Source: Acinetobacter sp. LoGeW2-3 (GTDB lineage: Bacteria; Pseudomonadota; Gammaproteobacteria; Pseudomonadales; Moraxellaceae). From it: 64,000 nucleotides of DNA. Under the pieces are notes generated by a model, which was not told the DNA's origin, made no database searches, and worked only from the letters and a program-made list of their open reading frames with translations. Of the stretch, positions 55,631 to 64,000 are shown piece after piece; the first letter of the stretch is position 1, and each line of letters begins with the position of its first letter. The translations under genes were made by a program, and so were the position numbers. The stretch lies in assembly GCF_002688565.1 (NCBI RefSeq), contig NZ_CP024011.1, positions 2,356,001 to 2,420,000 of the forward strand, given 5' to 3'.

Positions 55631-56080
55631 CTAGATTGCACAGCTGCTCCGTATAAACGGACATAAAGCATCCCGCATTTCATTGGAAATTGGGGTGCTT
55701 TTTCGTGTCTGGCGATCGACAAAAACATGTACAAAACTGCCTTGAGCTGCGGCTTGATCATGACCTTGCTTAAAGATGGCCAGATCATACGTCAGGGAAG
55801 AACCTCCGAGCTTAGCAATATTTACACCAACCTCAATCACTTCAGGATAGGACAGCTCCTGATTAAACTGACAGCTAGAATTCACGACTAGTCCGATATT
55901 AGGAGACGTCCGTGGATCAAACCCAGTATGTTGGATCAGTAGGGCATTGGCCGCAGTGTCAAAATAGCTGTAATAGGTGACATTATTGACATGCCCATAC
56001 AGATCATTATCCGCCCAGCGGGTCTGGATACTAAAGAAAAAATTATATTGCTCACGCGTTTTGATAGTTGCTTTGCTCAT
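55631..56080 (-). CDS. Acyl-CoA thioesterase (4HBT family)
   Basis: Hot-dog thioesterase of 149 residues. The catalytic segment RWADNDLYGHVNNVTYYSYF carries the DxxGHVNN motif of the 4-hydroxybenzoyl-CoA thioesterase/YbgC group. ATG at 56080 is supported by GGA and by the family start; an upstream in-frame ATG adds 33 unlikely residues. It lies in line after the iron alcohol dehydrogenase gene, with 58 bp between. Confidence 0.87.
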   Translation of the reverse strand: MSKATIKTREQYNFFFSIQTRWADNDLYGHVNNVTYYSYFDTAANALLIQHTGFDPRTSPNIGLVVNSSCQFNQELSYPEVIEVGVNIAKLGGSSLTYDLAIFKQGHDQAAAQGSFVHVFVDRQTRKSTPISNEMRDALCPFIRSSCAI

Positions 56081-56138
56081 GAATCCGTTCTTATGAAAAT
56101 TAATATTAATTGAAGCTTCTACTTCTAATAGGTGGGCG

Positions 56139-57299
56139 TTAGACATAAATCGCCTGATAGATCTGCAAGGCATCTTCAACCGTCATATCACGCGGGTTAT
56201 TTTGCAATAGACGTGTTTGTTTCATGGCATCTTCTGCCAGTAGCATCAGCATATGTTCAGGAATATCCAGCTGACCAAGTTTCAAAGGCAAACCGCTGCG
56301 TTCTAGATGATTATTAAAATGGTCAATGAATAGGTCGGTTAAGCCATCATGACAGCCTTTACTGTAAGGATCGAGCCAGGTCATCAGTTCGGCATATTTC
56401 TGTTTGGCTGCAGGCGCATTAAATTTCAGTACTTCCGTTAGCACAATGGCATTACTATGCCCATGAGACAAATGGAAATGTCCGCCGAGTGGATAAGCAA
56501 GCGCATGTACAGCACCGACTGGCGCATTGGCAAATGCCTGACCAGCGAGCATCGAACCGACCAGCATATTCTGACGTGCTTCTAGATCATCACCATCTTC
56601 TAGGACACGAGACAGGTTATTGTTTAGGAGCTTCAAAGCCTGTTTAGCCAGCATATCTGAATAAGGATTTTTCTTGATTTTGGAGGTATAGGCTTCGATG
56701 GCATGAACCATAGCATCGATGCCGGTGGCTGCGGTGATATGTCGCGGTAAGCCTCGGGTAAGCGTTGCATCTAAAATTGCAGTATCAGCGAATAAAAATG
56801 GGGAAACAATTCCAGTTTTAGTGATTTCACCTGTAGTCACAATCGAGATAGGCGTGACTTCCGAACCGGTGCCTGCCGTCGTTGGAATCAGGATCAGGGG
56901 GAGACGTGGGCCTTCAACCTGATCTATACCATATAGCTCATTCAGACATTGGCTTTGCTGTGGATTGCTCAAAACAGCAATAATCTTAGCGACATCGAGT
57001 GAACTACCGCCACCAAAGCCAATCACCACATCAATCTGTTCCTGACGGGCGAAGGAAACCGCATCCGCCACAATATGTTCCGGTGGGTCGGCTTGTACAT
57101 CGGCATAGATCGCATAATCCAGACCTGCTTCATTGATAATGTATAAAATTTCCTCATGCAGATTCTGCGCAATCATGCCTTGGTCGGTCACCAGCAACAC
57201 ACGTACATATTTACCTTTCTGTAGAATTTGGTGCAGCTCACGTATCGTGCCCAGTCCGGCAATGATGTTGGGAACAGTCTGGAATTGAAATCTTTGCAT
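56139..57299 (-). CDS. Iron-containing alcohol dehydrogenase
   Basis: Group III NAD(P)-dependent alcohol dehydrogenase of 386 residues. It has VIGFGGGSSLDVAK (cofactor), PTTAGTGSEVTPIS, IDAMVHAIEAYTS and the metal-ligand histidines in HALAYPLGGHFHLSHGHSNA. AGGAAGC lies just before the ATG. The likely substrate is a primary or secondary alcohol, but it is not specified by sequence. A thioesterase follows on the same strand. Confidence 0.9.
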   Translation of the reverse strand: MQRFQFQTVPNIIAGLGTIRELHQILQKGKYVRVLLVTDQGMIAQNLHEEILYIINEAGLDYAIYADVQADPPEHIVADAVSFARQEQIDVVIGFGGGSSLDVAKIIAVLSNPQQSQCLNELYGIDQVEGPRLPLILIPTTAGTGSEVTPISIVTTGEITKTGIVSPFLFADTAILDATLTRGLPRHITAATGIDAMVHAIEAYTSKIKKNPYSDMLAKQALKLLNNNLSRVLEDGDDLEARQNMLVGSMLAGQAFANAPVGAVHALAYPLGGHFHLSHGHSNAIVLTEVLKFNAPAAKQKYAELMTWLDPYSKGCHDGLTDLFIDHFNNHLERSGLPLKLGQLDIPEHMLMLLAEDAMKQTRLLQNNPRDMTVEDALQIYQAIYV

Positions 57300-57414
57300 G
57301 CTGCTTCCTTAATTTTTATCCAAATTCATATTATTGTGGCGATGTGATATAGGATTCACTATACAAATAACTTAACATAAGAATCCTGAAAATAAAGTAG
57401 TGCTGAGGTTGTTT

Positions 57415-57921
57415 ATGTCATCCAGAACGCCATATAAGGTGTTATGTGTTTGTTTGGGAAATATTTGTCGTTCTCCCACGGCAGAAGTGGTCCTCAGACA
57501 TTATTGCGATGTACATAATCTCAATATCATGGTCGATTCGGCGGGAACCAGTAATTATCACCCGGGCAAAGCACCCGATTTGCGCAGTCAGGAACATGCT
57601 TTGAAGCGTGGTTATGATCTATCCGCATTGCGTGCCCGTCAGCTGACTCTTCAGGATTTCCTTGATTTTGATCTGATTCTTGCAATGGATGAAGATAATC
57701 TCAGTGATATTCTTGCGCTTCAGAAACGTGCCAAAGATGCACTTGGTCAATTACGTGCCGAAGTCGCCCTGATGAGCGAATATGATCTTGACTATCCAAA
57801 ACAGGCTGTACCTGATCCTTATTATGGCGGTGCAGCTGGTTTTGAACGCGTGCTGAATCAGTGTGAATCCAGCAGTCTGGCGTGGATCAATATTTTTAAA
57901 ATGCAACAAAAACGAGCTTAA
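57415..57921 (+). CDS. Low-molecular-weight protein tyrosine phosphatase
   Basis: The 168-residue protein carries the phosphatase loop VCLGNICRSPTAE (CX5R) and the acid motif DPYYGG. GAGG lies six bases before the ATG at 57415. It may act on tyrosine kinase substrates or be a general LMW-PTP; no exopolysaccharide wza-wzc genes are near, so it is not part of a capsule locus. It is followed 10 bp later by murB. Confidence 0.88.
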   Translation: MSSRTPYKVLCVCLGNICRSPTAEVVLRHYCDVHNLNIMVDSAGTSNYHPGKAPDLRSQEHALKRGYDLSALRARQLTLQDFLDFDLILAMDEDNLSDILALQKRAKDALGQLRAEVALMSEYDLDYPKQAVPDPYYGGAAGFERVLNQCESSSLAWINIFKMQQKRA

Positions 57922-57931
57922 GGTTTAAGTC

Positions 57932-58966
57932 ATGCAAATCCAAACACAGGTTCAACTTAAACCTTTTAATACCCTCAGTCTGGATGCAGTTGCATCACAT
58001 TACTGCAAAATTCAATCAACTGATGACCTGATTCAGGCACTAGAATTCGCCAAACAGCAACAGCTAAATATCCTGATTCTCTCGGGTGGCAGCAATATGC
58101 TATTACCGGAACAGATTCATGCCCTCGTGCTGCATATGAATATTCAAGGCATTGAACTTCTAGATGCTGATGATCAAGTGCAACGCCTTTGCGTTGGTAG
58201 CGGTCAGGTCTGGCATGATTTTGTACTGTGGACGACGCAACAAGGTTTTTATGGTCTGCAAAATCTAGCCTTGATTCCAGGTCTGGTAGGTGCTTCACCA
58301 GTACAGAATATTGGTGCTTATGGGGTAGAAGTCGGTGAATTCATCGAAAGCGTTGAAGTCTATGACCGTGAAAATCACACTTTCAGTTTAATCACAGCTG
58401 CTGATTGTGACTTTGCCTACCGTCATAGTATTTTCAAGGATCATCCAGGCCGATACATCATCACCCATGTAATTTTCCGCCTGTTAAAACAGCCACAATT
58501 GAAGCTCAATTATGGTGACCTGAAAACAGCAGTGGGTGATGAACAGACCCCAGAAAATCTGGAACGTCAGGTGATTCAGATCCGTCAGAGCAAATTGCCT
58601 GATCCTAAAGATTATCCCAATGTCGGCAGTTTCTTTAAAAATCCAATAGTTGATTTACAATTCTTTGACCAAATTGCTCAACAATTCCCGAATTTACCTC
58701 ATTATCCGCAGCCGAATAATCAAGTTAAAATGGCAGCCGGCTGGCTAATTGACCAAAGTGGATGGAAAGGCAAACAGCTGGGTTCGGTCGGTATGTTCCA
58801 TAAGCAGGCGCTGGTGCTAGTGAATTATGCCAATGCCTCGCTCAAGGATGTCCGTGCCACCTATCAGGCTGTACAGGCCGATGTTCGGGAAAAATTTGGT
58901 GTTCTGCTTGAGCCGGAACCGGTTTTATTTGGTGAAGATGGCCTGATCAGATCACATCAGGATTAA
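57932..58966 (+). CDS. murB: UDP-N-acetylenolpyruvoylglucosamine reductase MurB
   Basis: FAD enzyme that makes UDP-MurNAc for peptidoglycan. The 344-residue type I protein has the FAD-binding [28 protein letters not shown], the catalytic-Ser context VGSFFKNP and the C-terminal [10 protein letters not shown] region. It begins 10 bp after the phosphatase and is followed 11 bp later by the ElyC-like gene. Confidence 0.95.
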   Translation: MQIQTQVQLKPFNTLSLDAVASHYCKIQSTDDLIQALEFAKQQQLNILILSGGSNMLLPEQIHALVLHMNIQGIELLDADDQVQRLCVGSGQVWHDFVLWTTQQGFYGLQNLALIPGLVGASPVQNIGAYGVEVGEFIESVEVYDRENHTFSLITAADCDFAYRHSIFKDHPGRYIITHVIFRLLKQPQLKLNYGDLKTAVGDEQTPENLERQVIQIRQSKLPDPKDYPNVGSFFKNPIVDLQFFDQIAQQFPNLPHYPQPNNQVKMAAGWLIDQSGWKGKQLGSVGMFHKQALVLVNYANASLKDVRATYQAVQADVREKFGVLLEPEPVLFGEDGLIRSHQD

Positions 58967-58977
58967 AGGATAAATAG

Positions 58978-60111
58978 ATGGATAAAGCACACTGGATGGT
59001 TCGAATAGTTCAAATAGTCTCTGTACTATTTGTGCTGCTTGCACTGTTCATGGTCTTTCTTTATTCGCCTTTTTATTCGCATCTGGTGGTTAAAGGCCTG
59101 AACTATTTCGTTCCGGTTGAAGTCAATCAGATTGCTGCTGAAAGCCAGAAACAGGCATCTTTAAGTGTCAATGAAACACTGGAGCCGGGTTCTGAGTTGT
59201 GGATTGCGCGCCAAGCCTATCTCAAAGTCATGGAAGAAGATATTTCCAAGAATCAGTCACAGAATTTGTCCCTGATACAGGCACGGTATAAAGCTTTACA
59301 GCAGTTACTTGAAGATGAGCGTGAGGCTGAAGCAGAAAAATCTGAACAGCAAAAAGTTCAGGTGCCTTTGCTGGTGACTGAAACAGAAGCAGATGATGAC
59401 ATTGAACAAGATGCTCTTCCTGAACTATTGAGTTTAAGCAGTGATGAAAATGCTGCCCAGATGGAGCAGTTTGTGGAATTCCTGAAAAGCTACGATATTG
59501 AGCAGCATCAGGAAAATATCGCGCAGATGAGCAATGTTGAATTTGCCGAAGACCTTGAGACTTTGAATCATGATCAAGCCCAGCCAGTTCAGGATGGAAT
59601 ATCTAAACCTTATGCCATTGTAGTTCTGGGTGGTGGTTTGACCCTGCATGAAAATGGCAAAGATATCATCGTTAATGACTATACCCGTCTGCGTCTTGAA
59701 AAAACTTTAGAAGTTGAAAAGCAGTATGATCTACCGATTGTATTAAGCGGTGTAGAAGCGCCCTATATGCAGCGCTGGTTACAGGCCTATGATGTAGATG
59801 CCAAATTGCTTGAAGACCGCAGTATGAACACCTGTGAGAATTCCCGCTTTAGCTCGTTACTGTTACAGAAGAAGGGTGGAGCACCTACGGTGATCCTGAT
59901 TACGGACCGCTATCATATGCCACGAACCCGCCGTCTGTTCGCGCTAAACGGTATCCAGACCATTCCAGTGGAAGCTCCAATGCCAAGTACACTCACCGCA
60001 TGGCGTCCAAGTGTGAAAAACTATGACCATAGCCGACGGGCTAACTATGAACTCTTAGCAACACTGCGAGATGTGTGGTTTGGATCAAGTGACTGTCGGG
60101 AGGTACCTTAA
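58978..60111 (+). CDS. ElyC/SanA-type DUF218 (YdcF-like) membrane protein with a long acidic insert
   Basis: One N-terminal TM helix (about residues 9-30) is followed by a helical, Glu-rich region (about residues 95-200). The DUF218 domain starts YAIVVLGGGLTL, then IVLSGVEA, LEDRSMNTCENS and LITDRYHMPRTRRLF. Proteins of this kind affect envelope integrity and peptidoglycan precursor recycling. The acidic insert is unusual. Its stop shares one base with the next start (TAATG). Confidence 0.8.
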   Translation: MDKAHWMVRIVQIVSVLFVLLALFMVFLYSPFYSHLVVKGLNYFVPVEVNQIAAESQKQASLSVNETLEPGSELWIARQAYLKVMEEDISKNQSQNLSLIQARYKALQQLLEDEREAEAEKSEQQKVQVPLLVTETEADDDIEQDALPELLSLSSDENAAQMEQFVEFLKSYDIEQHQENIAQMSNVEFAEDLETLNHDQAQPVQDGISKPYAIVVLGGGLTLHENGKDIIVNDYTRLRLEKTLEVEKQYDLPIVLSGVEAPYMQRWLQAYDVDAKLLEDRSMNTCENSRFSSLLLQKKGGAPTVILITDRYHMPRTRRLFALNGIQTIPVEAPMPSTLTAWRPSVKNYDHSRRANYELLATLRDVWFGSSDCREVP

Positions 60112-61154
60112 TGTCAGATATCCCATTTTTAAACCCGACGATCCTGAAACAGCTGGAATTACCGGTTCCCAATCGGGAGAGTACGCCACAGCTGCTGCAA
60201 CCGCTGAATCTGAATCGGGATATGCAGCCTACACTGGAATTACAGGCGTATCAGAAACTGTATGGCTTTGACCTGCTGAATGCCAAACACTGGCAAGGCT
60301 ATGTGCAGATGCCATTGTTCAAGCTGCATGTACAGGTATTTGAGCCTGATCTGACTGAAAGCCGCTTTGATAAAATTCAGGGTACCGTGTTCTTGTTGCA
60401 TGGTTATCTGGAACATAGCGGGATCTATCAGCCAATTGTCAAAGAATTGCTAGAAGAAGGGTTTAGCGTCCTGACTTTTGACTTGCCGGGACATGGCCTG
60501 AGTAATGGCTCATCTGCCAATATCCAGAACTTTGACCATTACCAGCAGGTATTGCATGCGGTGCATCGTTATGTACGTCATGCGACTCAATTACCGAAAC
60601 CTTGGCTGGGCATTGGACAAAGTACTGGTGGTGCGATCTGGATGCATCATTTGCTGGAATTTGCTGAACGCCGTGAAAATCCGTTTGTAGATCGTGTATT
60701 GCTACTATCTCCTTTAATTCGTCCAGCCAAAACAGCCTGGTGGCATAATTCTGTGGGTCTTGGCATTATTCGTCGGATCAAACGTGAAGTGCCACGTCAT
60801 TTCAGACGTAATAACCATAATCCTGAATTCTTGCGTTTTGTCCGACTTAAAGACCCATTACAGCCACGCATGATGGGTATGGACTGGATTCTGGCAATGT
60901 CACGCTGGATGCAGCAGATGGAAGATCGTCCAGCTTGCCGTATCCCGGTATGGTTGGCGCAGGGGGCACAGGATCAGACGGTAGACTGGCGTTATAACAT
61001 CGAGTTCATTCGACGTAAATTCCGCTTACAGACACTGTTGATGCTCGAAGAAGGCTCTCATCAGCTGATTAATGAACGTGCTGACATTCGTGCAGCACTG
61101 ACAGGTCTGATTCCCGCCTTCCTGCATGCCCAAGGTGGACGTGCCTATTATTAA
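60111..61154 (+). CDS. Alpha/beta hydrolase (monoacylglycerol-lipase-like)
   Basis: Soluble serine hydrolase of 347 residues. FLLHGYLEHSGIYQPI (oxyanion region), GIGQSTGGAIW (GxSxG) and a late His (EGSHQLINE) fit the lysophospholipase/monoacylglycerol lipase family. GGAGGTACC lies just before the ATG, which overlaps the preceding stop by one base. It ends the phosphatase-murB-elyC-like transcript, and a terminator follows. Confidence 0.85.
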   Translation: MSDIPFLNPTILKQLELPVPNRESTPQLLQPLNLNRDMQPTLELQAYQKLYGFDLLNAKHWQGYVQMPLFKLHVQVFEPDLTESRFDKIQGTVFLLHGYLEHSGIYQPIVKELLEEGFSVLTFDLPGHGLSNGSSANIQNFDHYQQVLHAVHRYVRHATQLPKPWLGIGQSTGGAIWMHHLLEFAERRENPFVDRVLLLSPLIRPAKTAWWHNSVGLGIIRRIKREVPRHFRRNNHNPEFLRFVRLKDPLQPRMMGMDWILAMSRWMQQMEDRPACRIPVWLAQGAQDQTVDWRYNIEFIRRKFRLQTLLMLEEGSHQLINERADIRAALTGLIPAFLHAQGGRAYY

Positions 61155-61176
61155 GTTCAGATGATTAATATTATGG

Positions 61177-61207
61177 AAAGGCGATTCTGTGGGATCGCCT
61201 TTTTTAT
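61177..61207 (+). terminator. Terminator after the lipase-like gene
   Basis: AAAGGCGAT-TCTGTGGG-ATCGCCTTTTTT hairpin 20 bp after the stop. Confidence 0.88.
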
Positions 61208-61217
61208 TTAGCTATAT

Positions 61218-62888
61218 TTAAAATTTTTCTGCAGTTGCGATATTCCACATGCGGTAATAAAAGTTTTCTTCATCGCGGTTTTCACAGTTCAATAGCTCAT
61301 TTTCCTTCATCCAGAAGTGCAATTGAGCATAGTTTTTAATCTCATGACTGTTAATTCGCTGGGCCAGTTGATGAGGTTTAATGTCAGATGGATGACAAAC
61401 ACCTGCGGAAGCAATCATTTCAGAGAAGCCTTTTAGGGTATTTCGATGGTAGTTATAGACTCGTTCAGCCTTAGTAGGCACGTGCAACGCCTTTTGGCGG
61501 CTCTTATCCTGGGTAGTTACACCGACTGGACATTGGTTGGTATGACAGCTTTGTGCCTGAATACAGCCCACAGCAAACATAAAACCACGTGCTGAATTGA
61601 CCCAATCTGCCCCAATAGCGAGCGTACTGGCAATATCAAACGCACTAATGATTTTACCGCTTGCACCAATTTTGACATGTTTGCGAAGTCCAGCACCCAC
61701 TAAGGTGTTATGAACGAACAATAAACCTTCACGAAGTGGGACGCCAATATTGTCAATCATCTCAATCGGTGCTGCTCCCGTACCACCTTCTGAACCATCA
61801 ACTACAATAAAGTCCGGTAGAATTTTGGTATGTAGCATGGCTTTGACGATACTCATAAATTGCCAGGGCTGCCCCAGACACAGTTTAAATCCAACTGGTT
61901 TTCCACCAGAAAGTTCTCGTAATTGCTGAATAAATTCCATCATCTCAATTGGCGTACCAAATGCAGGGTGACTGGCAGGCGATACACAGTCACGTTCTCG
62001 GCTAACACCACGAATCTCGGCAATTTCTTCAGAAATTTTGGCTTTAGGCAAGATACCCCCGTGCCCAGGTTTGGCACCTTGAGATAACTTGATCTCAATC
62101 ATTTTTACTTCGGGAAGTTTTGCTTTTTCAACAAATTTGACTGGATCAAACTGACCATCCAGCGTTCGGCAACCAAAGTAAGCACTGCCGATTTCCCAAA
62201 CCAGGTCACCCCCATTTTCCAGATGATAGGGGCTGATACTGCCTTCACCGGTGTCATGATAGAAATTACCCATTTTCGCACCCAGATTAAGCGCACGGAT
62301 GGCATTGGCACTCATACTGCCAAAGCTCATCGCTGAAATATTCATAATCGAAGCACTATAAGGTTGCTTGCATTGTTCGTTACCAATGGTGATCCGGAAC
62401 GTGGCTGGATCTGCAGGCTGACAAGGAATGATCGAATGGGTAACAAACTTATAATCATGATGATAGACATCAATGATCGAACCAAAAGGCTTGTCAGAAT
62501 TTTCATTTTTGGCGCGTTGATAGACCAGACTGCGCTGCATACGGGAGAAAGGCAGAGCATCCTGATCGGCTTCAATGAAGTATTGACGAATTTCCGGTCG
62601 GAACTCTTCAAACAGGAAACGGAAATGTCCCATGATCGGATAGTTTCTGAGAATAGAATGCCGGCGTTGCAGCACATCATAGAGCCCTACCACACTCAAT
62701 ACTGCTGTGATGATCCACAGCGTATTGACCAGCGTTTGCGGCATGAAATAATAAATATAGCGGGGTGAATAGCCGATATGAAAGCCGGTAAATACCAGCG
62801 CGATAAAGATGCAAAGGAACCAGATTGAATAGCGTGAAAAGAAGGTATTCAGCAGTTTATGCCGGACAAGTTGTGCTGGATTTGCCAT
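61218..62888 (-). CDS. FMN-binding glutamate synthase-family protein with N-terminal membrane segments
   Basis: The 556-residue protein begins with two hydrophobic segments (about residues 18-37 and 47-68) and then has a glutamate synthase FMN/Fe-S domain. That domain has MSFGSMSANAIRALNLGAK, GAKPGHGGILPK, DGSEGGTGAAP and the 3Fe-4S-type Cys set in CIQAQSCHTNQCPVG. The amidotransferase domain is absent, so this is the stand-alone GltS-like type and not a full GltB. The reaction is not established. Confidence 0.88.
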   Translation of the reverse strand: MANPAQLVRHKLLNTFFSRYSIWFLCIFIALVFTGFHIGYSPRYIYYFMPQTLVNTLWIITAVLSVVGLYDVLQRRHSILRNYPIMGHFRFLFEEFRPEIRQYFIEADQDALPFSRMQRSLVYQRAKNENSDKPFGSIIDVYHHDYKFVTHSIIPCQPADPATFRITIGNEQCKQPYSASIMNISAMSFGSMSANAIRALNLGAKMGNFYHDTGEGSISPYHLENGGDLVWEIGSAYFGCRTLDGQFDPVKFVEKAKLPEVKMIEIKLSQGAKPGHGGILPKAKISEEIAEIRGVSRERDCVSPASHPAFGTPIEMMEFIQQLRELSGGKPVGFKLCLGQPWQFMSIVKAMLHTKILPDFIVVDGSEGGTGAAPIEMIDNIGVPLREGLLFVHNTLVGAGLRKHVKIGASGKIISAFDIASTLAIGADWVNSARGFMFAVGCIQAQSCHTNQCPVGVTTQDKSRQKALHVPTKAERVYNYHRNTLKGFSEMIASAGVCHPSDIKPHQLAQRINSHEIKNYAQLHFWMKENELLNCENRDEENFYYRMWNIATAEKF

Positions 62889-63142
62889 AAAATTTTGATT
62901 CCCTGTTGTTCTTATCAGACATTCAAATTCTCAAGGCTTGGTGCTTTTATACAAGAGCAAAATTGTTATTGGATTTTATAGGTTTAAGTTGGAAAATTAT
63001 TTAGGTTGAAATTTAAGCAAAATAGATATGTTTAGCAGGATAAATCCTATGCAAAAAATCTGCAAAAAGCATCGCTTCTTTTTATTTCACATGCTGGAAA
63101 AGCTGACTTAAAGTAATCTTATTCAATAACGGAGGAGAAGGT

Positions 63143-63290
63143 ATGACGAAGAAAGCGATCCGGTTCAATACTGCAGAGCTGGCGTGCTCATGTATGTAAT
63201 GACCTTTACTATGAAACTTCCAAACTGCATATATCTGGGGGAACGAGACAGATATATGCAGGATCAGCAGCAGATCAACCAGAACAATGA
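63143..63290 (+). pseudogene. Small gene broken by a one-base frameshift
   Basis: GGAGGAGAAGG precedes ATG at 63143, but the frame stops after 18 codons (63197-63199). In another frame the sequence from about 63183 reads RAHVCNDLYYETSKLHI and on to TGA at 63288-63290, about 20 bp before a terminator. Removing one G in CTGG (63179-63182) joins the two halves into a 48-residue protein starting MTKKAIRFNTAELRAH. The product is not recognised. Confidence 0.6.
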
Positions 63291-63313
63291 CAAAAAGAAT
63301 ATAAAAAATTATG

Positions 63314-63337
63314 AGTCCCGGGAATGGGACTTTTTTT
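63314..63337 (+). terminator. Terminator of the small gene at 63143-63290
   Basis: AGTCCC-GGGAAT-GGGACT hairpin followed by T7 on the plus strand. On the minus strand it is followed by a weaker, displaced T-run. Confidence 0.8.
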
Positions 63338-63346
63338 ATGTCTATT

Positions 63347-64000
63347 TTATGCTTCGTCTTGCTGATATACAGCTCGAGCCACTTGCTCAGGCTCAATTTT
63401 TTGAATCTTGTTGCCAAAACTACGTAACCACCACACTAGCTGAGACGTGAAAGGGACAGTTGCACTAATGAGAGCCATGCCATTATCAAGCTTTTCAATC
63501 TGTTGATCGCGGCTAAGCTGACTTTCTTCAAAGTAGTGCGCATCTGCTTCAGGCATGTGCAGTTTCAGCAGGACATTTTCAGTCGGCTGATCGAAGTTGA
63601 CCCGGAAGCCCAAAGCACCGGATTCAATATATTCATCAATGTCAAAGTTCACTGGATGCAGAGCACGAGTATTCAATACATTGGCAGACTTGAAGCGATG
63701 CAGGGCAAAGGTTTGAATATCGGATTTGTCATGGCGGGTACATACCAGATAAATGATCGAACCTTTTTGTACCAAGGCTAATGGATTAAGAATATAGGTT
63801 TTCTCTTCGCTATTTTGCCCACGGCCCTGATAGATACATTCCAGCTGTTTATCCTGCAATAAACCTTCATAAACTGCCTGTTGTGCCTGACGGTCAACGA
63901 CTGGTGGAATTAGCGGTTGAGTCGCAGGAACGATACGAACCCGGTTAATCCACTGACGTACATTGTTTTGTGTCGACAGGCTGCGACGTGCCAGATCAAA
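63347..64000 (-). CDS. WYL-domain transcriptional regulator, 5' end outside window
   Basis: The frame is open to the window edge (FDLARRSLSTQNNVRQW...), so the N-terminal HTH is missing from view. The visible 217 residues contain the WYL core: LLQDKQLECIYQGR, LNPLALVQKGSIIYLVCT, FALHRFKSANVL and a C-terminal WWLRSFGNKIQKIEPE wing. WYL proteins of the YafY type sense nucleic acids or ligands. The target is unknown. The upstream portion lies beyond base 64000. Confidence 0.85.
   Translation of the reverse strand, partial: FDLARRSLSTQNNVRQWINRVRIVPATQPLIPPVVDRQAQQAVYEGLLQDKQLECIYQGRGQNSEEKTYILNPLALVQKGSIIYLVCTRHDKSDIQTFALHRFKSANVLNTRALHPVNFDIDEYIESGALGFRVNFDQPTENVLLKLHMPEADAHYFEESQLSRDQQIEKLDNGMALISATVPFTSQLVWWLRSFGNKIQKIEPEQVARAVYQQDEA

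Noticed and set aside
57415..57921. Start of a capsule (wzb) locus
   Set aside because: The phosphatase is followed by murB; no wza, wzc or glycosyltransferase genes are present.
63082..63417. Minus-strand open frame with a hydrophobic stretch, resembling a small membrane protein
   Set aside because: It reads through the terminator and the 3' end of the WYL gene in antisense. The hydrophobic residues come from the complement of an A-rich tract, and there is no ribosome site.

Overview
The window looks like a chromosomal segment of an Acinetobacter species (Gammaproteobacteria, Moraxellaceae). The evidence is its moderately AT-rich composition, the gene order rsmG-parA-parB-exbB-exbD-msbA-lpxK-kdsB-holB-pilZ-tatD, a type II secretion pseudopilin cluster (gspH-I-J-K) detached from the rest of that system, and a divergent LysR/PACE efflux pair. 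The species was not determined. I see no prophage, integron, CRISPR array, transposase, rRNA or tRNA. Almost all of the window is housekeeping or core accessory chromosome.

Layout. 1-9.7 kb: chromosome partitioning (ParA/ParB), an ExbB/ExbD energiser, lipid A export and synthesis (MsbA, LpxK, KdsB), the delta' clamp-loader subunit, PilZ, TatD and a TetR regulator, all on the plus strand and tightly packed. 9.7-12.4 kb: minor pseudopilins GspH, I, J and K. 12.5-20.6 kb: a QueD-like protein, uracil-DNA glycosylase, an enoyl-CoA hydratase-type enzyme, TadA, CMP kinase, ribosomal protein S1, IHF-beta, LapA and PyrF. 20.7-30.5 kb: a LysO-like exporter, a Baeyer-Villiger-type monooxygenase divergent from an AraC regulator, ZapE, malate synthase G, an aldehyde dehydrogenase and an SRAP (HMCES/YedK) protein. 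30.5-41.5 kb: MarR, a TerC-CBS protein, ThiM, lineage-type hypothetical proteins, aminopeptidase N and two tandem UspA proteins. 41.7-48.9 kb: a lipoprotein esterase, BenE, LysE, transaldolase, LysR/PACE and a thiolase. 49.1-56.1 kb: a long FabG, a MaoC dehydratase, a serine hydrolase, an NlpE-like lipoprotein, DnaX and a thioesterase. 56.1-64 kb: an iron alcohol dehydrogenase, a low-molecular-weight phosphatase, MurB, an ElyC/SanA-like protein, a lipase-like hydrolase, a GltS-type FMN protein and a WYL regulator cut by the window end.

Most notable points. (1) pilZ has a strong ribosome site and start codon, but a run of six G puts them out of frame with the conserved protein. (2) gspI carries an in-frame insert in its leader that contains a 13-bp palindrome, giving a 44-residue prepilin leader. 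(3) Two inverted copies of a double-hairpin repeat lie about 30 kb apart, and a compensatory base-pair change separates them. (4) A thiolase / long FabG / MaoC trio matches the Mycobacterium fadA2-fabG4-htdX arrangement, and its thiolase has a basic 78-residue N-terminal tail. (5) A small gene with a strong Shine-Dalgarno and its own terminator is broken by one base. (6) Two terminator hairpins carry a TATAAT in the loop, just before the next gene. I did not find a convincing wholly new multi-gene system.
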